Source: Phycisphaerae bacterium (GTDB lineage: Bacteria; Planctomycetota; Phycisphaerae; UBA1845; PWPN01). Taken from it: DNA of 7,207 nt. The notes below the pieces were generated by a model, which saw nothing but the letters and a program-made list of their open reading frames with translations, had not been told where the DNA came from and ran no database searches. The translations under genes and the position numbers were made by a program. The DNA lies in assembly GCA_003557125.1 (NCBI GenBank), contig PWPN01000054.1:1-7207 (forward strand). The letters are read 5' to 3'. Below are positions 1-5,167 of the stretch, piece after piece. Position 1 is the stretch's first letter. Each line of letters opens with the position of its first letter.

Positions 1-4
1 ACCG

Positions 5-33
5 CACTGGCGGGCAAGCCGCCAGTGGCACCC
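5..33. repeat. Dispersed hairpin repeat, copy 1 (CACTGGCGG arms)
   Basis: CACTGGCGG (5-13) and CCGCCAGTG (19-27) form a perfect 9-bp inverted repeat around a 5-nt loop GCAAG, followed by GCACCC (28-33). The whole 29-bp unit recurs in opposite orientation at 6193-6221 with a single mismatch, located in the loop. It has no coding potential and no T-tract, so it looks like a REP-like dispersed element rather than a terminator. Confidence 0.7.
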
Positions 34-40
34 GTCGATA

Positions 41-93
41 CGCCCGTACCCAACCCTGATCGCAAACGGGCGAGACGCCCGTACCACCCTGAT
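41..93. repeat. Short direct repeat plus ACGGGC hairpin
   Basis: CGCCCGTACC followed by CCCTGAT occurs twice, at 41-60 and 76-93, separated internally by CAA in the first copy and A in the second. The second copy's left end forms a perfect hairpin, ACGGGC-GAGAC-GCCCGT (66-82). The arms match those of the hairpins at 2495-2511 and 2535-2551, suggesting the same repeat class. Confidence 0.6.
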
Positions 94-122
94 TTATCGA
101 CTGCACCAGAACCGGGCGCGTG

Positions 123-216
123 GTGAGACCGGGATCTCGTGAGGCCGATGGCTTTGTGAGGCTGGTGGGGCTGGGCATCTCGTGAGACCGGGACGGCGGG
201 ACCTGTGAGGCCGATG
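123..216 (+). repeat. Cluster of GTGAG-initiated degenerate direct repeats
   Basis: GTGAG occurs at 123, 139, 156, 182 and 205. The 12-mer GTGAGACCGGGA is repeated exactly (123-134, 182-193), GTGAGGCCGATG is repeated exactly (139-150, 205-216), and a 10/12 variant lies at 156-167. Unit spacing is irregular (16-26 nt). No function is evident. Confidence 0.6.
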
Positions 217-278
217 CCTGGCGGAACCGGGCGCCCTCGGAGCCAGAATCGCCGAAATCGCGGTCCAGGCCAATTCCC

Positions 279-308
279 TTGCAATAGGCGGCCTGCGTCG
301 TGTATGAT
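279..308 (+). promoter_or_regulatory. Candidate sigma70-type promoter for the PEPCK-like gene
   Basis: TTGCAA (279-284, 4/6 to consensus) and TATGAT (303-308, 5/6) are separated by 18 nt. If used, transcription would start near 315 and leave a 5' leader of about 255 nt before the ATG at 571. Prediction rests on motif match only, and planctomycete promoters are poorly defined. Confidence 0.35.
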
Positions 309-570
309 TACTAGGCTAAGCATTGGGGCTGAGCCGACGTATCTTTTCGGGTCTCTTTCGCGGCATGGGGAGATAGCAAGAGACAGCGGCAACGCCCGGC
401 TTGCCAACCCCCGGAGCAGGACGACGCCTCCGGACACTGTCAGAAAATCACCCTGACACTTTTCGATCGTGCGAACGGATGCAGCGCAGGCTCGCCTTGA
501 CCCGCCTGCGAAAGAGGAACGTACGAATGCCGCTTACCGTCAGGAAATTCCGTACCGTTGAGGTGTTGCG
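309..570 (+). other. Non-coding leader upstream of the PEPCK-like gene
   Basis: I find no convincing gene here. Short open frames lack ribosome sites and their translations are rich in Arg, Pro and Ser, as expected for chance frames in GC-rich DNA. The only clear signal is the Shine-Dalgarno-like GAGGT at 560-564, six nucleotides before the ATG at 571. Stretch 1-308 likewise contains only repeats and the candidate promoter. Confidence 0.5.
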
Positions 571-2451
571 ATGAGCAAAGCTGCCTGGTCGAACATGAAT
601 CCGCCTGCCGAGTTGAAGGACGTCCTGAACGCGGCGTCGCGCGTCCATGTCGCGCACAGCGTCGACGATCTCTTCGCGTTGGCCTGTGGCACGCCGGACT
701 GCGATTCGCTCGAAGTCGCCTACGACCTGCCGGACGGCTCGCATGTCGTCGAAGCGCACGTGTTGCGTGTCCGCAACGGCATCGCCGTCAACTACACGGA
801 ATCCTACATGAGGCGGCGCGATCCGGACAGCATGGTGATCGGCGACGACAACCCTACGGACAAGGCGAGGTTCCAGGAGCGGTTCGGCCACGATTTTTCG
901 GGTCTACGCACGCAGACCCTCGACTGGATGGCCGACCAGGAGTTGGCCATCTTCGCTTTCCGCACCGGTCGCGAGGGCATGGGCGAAGACGCGCTGGCCG
1001 TCGCGCCCGCCAACGCTGCCTTCTTCCCGCTGGGGCTCTCTTTGCTCCAGGGTATCCTGTCGGCCGACGAGCTGGGCGCGAACTTTTCGCCCCGGACGAT
1101 CATCTACGTGGCCCCGCCGTTCCGGCACACCTTCTTCGGCGGTTCACAGGTCGTCGTGCACAACCGCGACAACGGAACCCACGAGATTTTCTCGTACAAC
1201 CTCTACCCCGGGCCCAGCGCCAAAAAAGGCGTGTACGGCTCCCTGATCCGTCTCGGCGAGGATGAGGGCTGGGTCGCGGCGCACTGCTCGGCGGTGCAGG
1301 TGATTACGCCCTATGACAATATCCTGACGATCATGCACGAAGGGGCCAGCGGCGGCGGAAAGAGCGAAATGCTCGAGCAGCCCCATCGCCTTCCGGACGG
1401 GCAGTTCCTCAAGGGGCGCAACATCGTCACGGGCGAGAAACGCTTTCTCGAAATCCCGCGTACCTGCGAGCTGCACCCGGTCTGCGACGACATGGCCTTG
1501 TGCCACCCTTCGATTCAGCAGCCCAACGGCAAGCTGTGGCTTGTGGATGCGGAAGATGCCTGGTTCGTTCGTGTGAACCACATCATGGAATACGGCCAAG
1601 ACCCGCATCTCGAGAAGCTGACGGCCCAGCCGACCAAGCCCCTGTTCTTTTTGAATATCGACGTCGTCCCCAACGGGCGCGCGTTGATCTGGGAGCATAT
1701 CGAGGATGAACCGGGACAGCGATGCCCGAACCCCAGGGTCATCATGCCCCGTTCGGTCGTGCCCGACATCGTCAGCGAGCCGGTCAGTGTCGATGTGCGC
1801 AGCATCGGTGTGCGGACACCTCCGTGCTCGCGCGAACGTCCCAGCTACGGCATCATCGGCCTGTTCCATGTGCTGCCGCCGAGCCTGGCCTGGCTGTGGC
1901 GGCTCGTGGCGCCGCGAGGGCATGCCAACCCCAGCATCGTCGAAACCGAAGCGCTGAGCAGCGAAGGCGTCGGCAGCTATTGGCCTTTCGCGACGGGCAA
2001 AAAGGTCAGGCAGGCCAACCTGCTCCTGGAGCAGATCGAGAATACGCCGCGCACACGGTACGTGCTCATCCCCAACCAGCACATCGGTGCCTGGGAAACG
2101 GGCTTCATGCCGCAATGGCTGGCACGCGATTATCTCGCGCGACGCGGCAGCGCCAAGTTCAAGGACGAACACCTCGTGCGGGCCCGATGCCCGCTGCTCG
2201 GATACGCGCTGCACTCGGTGCGCATCGAGGGCGTCCGGATCGCCGAGTGGTTCCTGGAAGTGAACACGCAGCCGGAGGTCGGCAACGAAGCTTACGACCA
2301 GGGGGCAGCGATCCTCCGCGAATTCTTCCACAAGCACATCCGCGAGTTCCTGTCGGACGATCTGGCTCCATTGGGCCGGGAAATTATCCAATGCTGCCTC
2401 GACGATGGGGCGATGCCCGACTACGAAAGTCTGCTGGGCAGGCCCGAGTAA
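571..2451 (+). CDS. PEPCK-like P-loop protein, probable DUF4914 family
   Basis: 626 residues, with ATG preceded by GAGGT (560-564, 6-nt spacing). No signal peptide or clear membrane segment, so probably cytoplasmic. Seen directly: a P-loop G-A-S-G-G-G-K-S at residues 258-265; an acidic Walker-B-like LVDAEDAW (324-331); CPNPRV (385-390); FHVLPPS (432-438); and YVLIPNQHIGAWETG (497-511). These occur in the same order as the P-loop, metal-binding, NTRV-like, FGVLPPV and late YLVNTGW-like motifs of ATP-dependent phosphoenolpyruvate carboxykinase. By length and motifs I think it matches the uncharacterised DUF4914 family, recalled and not searched. A kinase or phosphoryl-transfer role is inferred; no substrate can be named. 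It stands alone, with repeats on both sides. A tandem duplication overlaps its stop codon (2440-2485). The long antisense frame over 1144-2520 is a codon-position shadow. Confidence 0.85.
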   Translation: MSKAAWSNMNPPAELKDVLNAASRVHVAHSVDDLFALACGTPDCDSLEVAYDLPDGSHVVEAHVLRVRNGIAVNYTESYMRRRDPDSMVIGDDNPTDKARFQERFGHDFSGLRTQTLDWMADQELAIFAFRTGREGMGEDALAVAPANAAFFPLGLSLLQGILSADELGANFSPRTIIYVAPPFRHTFFGGSQVVVHNRDNGTHEIFSYNLYPGPSAKKGVYGSLIRLGEDEGWVAAHCSAVQVITPYDNILTIMHEGASGGGKSEMLEQPHRLPDGQFLKGRNIVTGEKRFLEIPRTCELHPVCDDMALCHPSIQQPNGKLWLVDAEDAWFVRVNHIMEYGQDPHLEKLTAQPTKPLFFLNIDVVPNGRALIWEHIEDEPGQRCPNPRVIMPRSVVPDIVSEPVSVDVRSIGVRTPPCSRERPSYGIIGLFHVLPPSLAWLWRLVAPRGHANPSIVETEALSSEGVGSYWPFATGKKVRQANLLLEQIENTPRTRYVLIPNQHIGAWETGFMPQWLARDYLARRGSAKFKDEHLVRARCPLLGYALHSVRIEGVRIAEWFLEVNTQPEVGNEAYDQGAAILREFFHKHIREFLSDDLAPLGREIIQCCLDDGAMPDYESLLGRPE

Positions 2452-2485
2452 GTCAGGCCCCGAGTAAGTCAGGCCGAGAGTACGT
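2440..2485 (+). repeat. About 16-bp tandem repeat spanning the stop codon
   Basis: AGGCCCGAGTAAGTC (2440-2454) is followed by AGGCCCCGAGTAAGTC (2455-2470) and a degenerate third unit AGGCCGAGAGTACGTG (2471-2486). The gene's TAA (2449-2451) sits in unit one and is regenerated in unit two. This looks like recent slippage or duplication at the 3' end of the gene. Confidence 0.65.
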
Positions 2486-2493
2486 GCGGGTGG

Positions 2494-2552
2494 GACGGGC
2501 ATCTTGCCCGTCGGGTACATGGTGTGTGGGGGGGACGGGCATCTTGCCCGTC
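2494..2552. repeat. Two copies of the GACGGGC hairpin repeat
   Basis: The 19-mer GACGGGCATCTTGCCCGTC occurs exactly at 2494-2512 and 2534-2552. Each copy is a perfect 7-bp hairpin with an ATCTT loop. Both lie just after the stop codon of the PEPCK-like gene, but no T-tract follows, so they are better described as dispersed REP-like elements; they might still impede transcription or protect the mRNA 3' end. Confidence 0.7.
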
Positions 2553-2733
2553 AGGCAGCATAGGGAAAGCCCGAACAAAACCGTGCGAGTGCCCTTTACG
2601 GCCAGGTCCCGCGTATTTGCAGGCGCTTATCTTGCATGATCCGGGCAGATGGATCAGGATGACCATATCAGGGCCCTGGGTCGGTATCGAATCGAAGGGC
2701 GAGTGTCCGCAGCCTCGCGATAGCGTCGATCGG

Positions 2734-2810
2734 AAAAAACAACTCACAGGCCGAAGCGTAACAAATCACACCTTCGACGCACGTTGCCTGTGAAGGGTCC
2801 GATATTTTTT
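2734..2810. terminator. Possible bidirectional terminator-like stem
   Basis: TCACAGGC (2744-2751) pairs with GCCTGTGA (2786-2793), and immediately inside CGAAG (2752-2756) pairs with CTTCG (2772-2776), leaving a 9-nt asymmetric bulge. AAAAAA lies at 2734-2739, which is a T-tract for the minus strand about 4 nt from the stem. TTTTTT lies at 2805-2810 on the plus strand, about 11 nt from the stem. The minus-strand geometry is better, although no minus-strand gene is seen upstream. The long loop and bulge weaken the call. Confidence 0.3.
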
Positions 2811-2964
2811 CTCCGCGACCGATAACCGATGCCAAGAGTAAGCGTGAGCACAGCCATCGGTGGAAAAAATACATTACTGAAAAAAATCACAGGAACCCTC
2901 CAAAAAAACTCCCGCTTCCGCATTGTGTTTATCCGATAGTTACTGTAGAAAGCAGGTGTTTGCG

Positions 2965-2982
2965 GACGGATTCGGATCCGTC
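2965..2982. promoter_or_regulatory. Perfect palindrome in the leader of the amidase-like gene
   Basis: GACGGAT (2965-2971) and ATCCGTC (2976-2982) are perfectly complementary around a TCGG tetraloop, about 66 nt before the ATG at 3049. It could be an mRNA hairpin or a binding site for a dimeric regulator. Nothing else supports either role. Confidence 0.35.
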
Positions 2983-3038
2983 GGGGGCGAACGCATCAAC
3001 ATGTCGTTTCGGCAAAAATGCTGAACGTATCCATCGGC

Positions 3039-3043
3039 GAAGG
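3039..3043 (+). promoter_or_regulatory. Shine-Dalgarno that selects the ATG at 3049
   Basis: GAAGG lies 5 nt before the ATG at 3049. The in-frame GTG at 3043 overlaps this site, so it is unlikely to be the start. Confidence 0.55.
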
Positions 3044-3048
3044 TGCCC

Positions 3049-3474
3049 ATGGACCCACACAAAAGAATGACGCGTACGCTGGCTTGTCTGGTCGCTTCGA
3101 TGAGCATCGGGGCTGCGTGCCTCGATTGGCTTCGGCCGGACGATGTCTCGGGTGCTTCCCGCGGCATTGAGTTGATCGCGCGTGGGGCGGCGACGGCACG
3201 CGAGTGGGAAGCTGTGCGGGTTATGACCCATGACGGGGATGTGAACGACCTCGATCTGCGAACGCATTTCGTGATCGATGACCAGGGTTATTATCAGCCT
3301 ACGCGAGGCTGGGAACGGCAGCGCGTCCTTGACGCCACCCCGACCGTGCGCGTCGTGCTTACGGTTCCGGCGAGTCAGCACGTCACGCCCGCCCAGCGCT
3401 CAGCGGCAGAAAGCCTCATCAACCAGCTTCAAAGTACACTGCACATCTCACCGAGCCATGTCCACTGGTTCTAA
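3049..3474 (+). CDS. Exported amidase_2/PGRP-like protein, probably non-catalytic
   Basis: 141 residues from the ATG placed by GAAGG at 3039-3043. Residues 1-9 are basic and residues 10-24 hydrophobic, ending near Cys24: a likely Sec signal peptide or anchor. The sequence before Cys24 (G-A-A) fits a lipobox poorly. The rest resembles type-2 N-acetylmuramoyl-L-alanine amidase/PGRP domains: WEAVRV (53-58), THFVIDDQG (72-80), GWERQ (87-91), a strand at 100-106, then TPAQRSAAESLINQLQ (113-128) and ISPSHV (133-138). The family's first metal histidine, in a motif like IHHS, aligns with Thr60 (His61 is adjacent). The protein ends before the usual GH-x-D metal site. It is therefore either a truncated or degenerate relative, perhaps binding peptidoglycan fragments without cleaving them, or an unrelated small exported protein. 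The match is by eye. It stands alone between long spacers. Confidence 0.6.
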   Translation: MDPHKRMTRTLACLVASMSIGAACLDWLRPDDVSGASRGIELIARGAATAREWEAVRVMTHDGDVNDLDLRTHFVIDDQGYYQPTRGWERQRVLDATPTVRVVLTVPASQHVTPAQRSAAESLINQLQSTLHISPSHVHWF

Positions 3475-3949
3475 GAATGCACTCGCTCGAAGTGCCCGGC
3501 GACCATTCCTATTCAGCATGTAACCTTGAATCAGGGGCTCACATGGCTGCCTGATGCGCGTGGCCCTTGGCTCGAACCCATCGCCCTCGCCTGATCACCC
3601 GGTCCCCGCACCCACCGTCCACGGGAATTGACGGAAAGCCGTCACTTTGATTAAGGTAGATGGCGGCAGCCATAACGGCAGCGTATTCCTTGACGCGCAT
3701 TGCCCGTGGTCGTCCGATAAGCGGCCTGGAAAAGGGCCTGGGAAAGGCCTGCGCGTGGTTGTATGCGATGGAGAGGCAGCTCTTGGAATTCGGGGGGACG
3801 GCGGGGGATTGTTCTTCAGTGGCGGCCCCAAAGATCCGAAAAAAAAGTGGGTTTTAATATACTGAGGGCCGGTGGGGGGGAGTGGAAGTCAGCCCGCACT
3901 CCTGGGCGGTCTCTGGCCGCCATGAGATGGTCGTGCCTTGGCAGCGAGG
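3475..3949. other. Long spacer, partly G-rich, no supported gene
   Basis: Small open frames here (for example 3647-3865 +, which starts with TTG) lack convincing ribosome sites or recognisable domains. Visible structures include a weak GCACT/AGTGC hairpin directly after the stop (3479-3495), ATCAGG/CCTGAT (3530-3555), TGACGG-AAAG-CCGTCA (3629-3644), GGCCTG repeated at 3723, 3735 and 3746, and G-runs at 3792-3797, 3803-3807 and 3874-3880. It could hide an RNA gene or a decayed gene; I see no proof of either. Confidence 0.4.
3629..3650 (+). terminator. Weak terminator candidate
   Basis: TGACGG (3629-3634) and CCGTCA (3639-3644) form a perfect 6-bp stem with an AAAG loop, followed by CTTTGATTA. 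The downstream T content is modest and the hairpin is 155 nt past the amidase-like stop codon. Confidence 0.25.
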
Positions 3950-3991
3950 TTGACGGGGCTTTTGGGGACCACTTACAATCAACCGTATAAT
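3950..3991 (+). promoter_or_regulatory. Candidate promoter of the kinase gene, two -10 options
   Basis: TTGACG (3950-3955, 5/6) and TACAAT (3974-3979, 5/6) are separated by 18 nt, the best promoter match in the window. A perfect TATAAT lies 12 nt downstream (3986-3991), with only a weak TTGGGG (3962-3967) at 18-nt spacing. Either would leave a 5' leader of roughly 55-70 nt before the GTG at 4054. Confidence 0.5.
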
Positions 3992-4053
3992 GAAAAACCG
4001 TCCTTTCCGTATACAGCCCATTCCGGGCTGAGGGAAGAGGGCTTCAACGCCAC

Positions 4054-4974
4054 GTGTTCGGGGACTGTTTGGTGAACTTCTCAGTTCCGGGTTTCGTAAT
4101 CTATGAACGTCTCGGGACAGGTGCGCGCTCGACGATCTGGCTGGTGGTTGAGCAGGCGACGGGTCGGCAGTTCGCGTTGAAGCGGGTTCGCCGTCGGCCG
4201 ACGGACGACGACCGGTTTCTACGGCAGGCGCTGAATGACTACGAGGTCTCCTCGAAGGTCAGTCATTCCGTCCTTCGCCAGAGTCATCGGCTGTGGCGGG
4301 TTCGGCGGCTTCTTCAGTTGCGCGAGATCCGGATCCTCATGGAACTGGTCGAGGGGCGGACACTCGAACAGGTCGGCCCGATGGGAACCCATGGCCTGTT
4401 GCGGATCTTCATCCGCGTGGCCGAGGGTCTGCATGCGATGCACCAACAGCACTTTGTGCATTCGGATATCAAGCCCAACAACATCCTGCTGGCCGACAAT
4501 GGCGAGGTGAAGGTCATCGATTTCGGGCAGAGCTGCCCGATCGGGCACGTGAAGGGCCGCATCCAGGGGACGCCGGACTACATCGCGCCCGAGCAGGTCG
4601 AGAAGGGGATGCCGCTCACGCAGCGTACGGATGTGTTCAATCTCGGAGCCACGCTTTACTGGGCTGTGACGGGCAAGGCCTTTCCCACGGTCATGCCCAG
4701 CCAGAAACGAGTGGGCGGCATTGACCTGGTCGGGCCGCGCGAGGCGCCCGAGCCGTACGAGGTCAACCCGAAGGTTCCGATGGCCCTGAGTCGGCTCATC
4801 ATGGATTGCTGTCGGCCCAATCCCAAGGATCGCCCGGCCGGCATGCCCGAGGTCATCCGCAGGCTCGAGGTCGCCCAGCACGTCCTCGACAAGAACGGCG
4901 TCACGCTCATGGGCGCACCGACCGTGAACGGTTGCGATCCCGTGCCGACGTCTCCTCTGCCTTCCAAAGATTAA
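4054..4974 (+). CDS. Soluble Hanks-type serine/threonine protein kinase
   Basis: 306 residues, almost entirely one kinase domain that transfers ATP phosphate to protein Ser/Thr. Visible motifs: glycine loop G21-x-G23-x-x-S26, ATP lysine K43, likely helix-C Glu64, catalytic loop H136-S-D138-I-K140-P-N-N143, D156-F-G158, A178-P-E180, helix-F Asp193 and Arg260. All catalytic residues are present, so it is probably active. HRD reads HSD, making it a non-RD kinase, which usually need no activation-loop phosphorylation. There is no membrane segment, PASTA or other sensor domain; residues after about 275 are a short Pro-rich tail. Start GTG (4054) has GAGG at 4037-4040, 13 nt away; GTG at 4072, preceded by GGGG at 4060-4063, is a credible alternative. 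The PPP-like phosphatase follows 193 nt downstream on the same strand, a plausible opposing enzyme (inference). Confidence 0.95.
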   Translation: MFGDCLVNFSVPGFVIYERLGTGARSTIWLVVEQATGRQFALKRVRRRPTDDDRFLRQALNDYEVSSKVSHSVLRQSHRLWRVRRLLQLREIRILMELVEGRTLEQVGPMGTHGLLRIFIRVAEGLHAMHQQHFVHSDIKPNNILLADNGEVKVIDFGQSCPIGHVKGRIQGTPDYIAPEQVEKGMPLTQRTDVFNLGATLYWAVTGKAFPTVMPSQKRVGGIDLVGPREAPEPYEVNPKVPMALSRLIMDCCRPNPKDRPAGMPEVIRRLEVAQHVLDKNGVTLMGAPTVNGCDPVPTSPLPSKD

Positions 4975-5019
4975 GCGGGTTCCTTATTTCTCACACGTGG
5001 ACGAGCCGGCTATGTTGCG

Positions 5020-5048
5020 TTGAATGTCGCGCGTGGCGTCCGTATGAT
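5020..5048 (+). promoter_or_regulatory. Candidate promoter of the phosphoesterase gene
   Basis: TTGAAT (5020-5025, 4/6) and TATGAT (5043-5048, 5/6) are spaced by 17 nt. A start near 5055 would give a leader of about 110 nt that contains the hairpin at 5065-5097. It suggests the phosphatase can be expressed separately from the kinase. Confidence 0.45.
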
Positions 5049-5064
5049 GCGTGATTCCGGTCGT

Positions 5065-5115
5065 ACGGGCCGTGTCGCGATAAGGCGACGGTCCCGTGCC
5101 GAGTCGAGATTTTTT
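5065..5115 (+). terminator. Leader hairpin followed by T6, attenuator-like
   Basis: ACGGG (5065-5069) pairs with CCCGT (5093-5097), CC (5070-5071) with GG (5090-5091), and GTCGC (5074-5078) with GCGAC (5085-5089), around a GATAAG loop. That is about 12 pairs with small bulges. TTTTTT follows at 5110-5115, 12 nt past the stem. It could be an imperfect terminator for the kinase mRNA or a leader attenuator. The gap to the T-run is longer than usual. Confidence 0.35.
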
Positions 5116-5167
5116 GCTTACAAAGCTTGTCCTGGATTTTCGGGACCGGCGCATAGGTTGAATACCC

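Larger units (their letters stand above)
2553..3038. other. Intergenic region with inverted repeats and A-tracts
   Basis: No gene is supported. Visible elements are a TGATCC/GGATCA inverted repeat (2637-2656), a larger stem with flanking A and T runs (2734-2810), ACCGATG/CATCGGT (2825-2831 and 2855-2861), three A-tracts (2864-2869, 2880-2886, 2902-2908) and a perfect palindrome (2965-2982). A weak promoter-like pair, TTGTGT (2923-2928) and TAGAAA (2946-2951) with 17-nt spacing, could serve the downstream gene. The mixture suggests a regulatory or terminator-rich spacer. Confidence 0.45.

Noticed and set aside
123..216. Possible CRISPR-like array
   Set aside because: Units are only about 12 nt, spacing is 16-26 nt and irregular, and no cas genes are present.
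205..456. 83-codon plus-strand frame in the 5' region
   Set aside because: It begins inside the GTGAG repeat cluster, overlaps the candidate promoter, and its translation looks random.
1144..2520. 458-codon open frame on the minus strand
   Set aside because: It lies opposite the PEPCK-like gene, is rich in Arg/His/Pro, has no recognisable domain and is explained by codon-position GC bias.
2929..3381. 150-codon minus-strand frame overlapping the exported protein gene
   Set aside because: The plus-strand frame has a good ribosome site, a signal peptide and a domain-like pattern; the minus-strand product is basic and featureless.
3647..3865. 72-codon plus-strand frame starting with TTG
   Set aside because: Weak start, no clear ribosome site, and a Gly/Lys-rich product following the local G-runs.
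3790..3882. G-quadruplex candidate
   Set aside because: Two long G-runs at a time are present, but four runs of at least three G with short loops are not found within one compact stretch.
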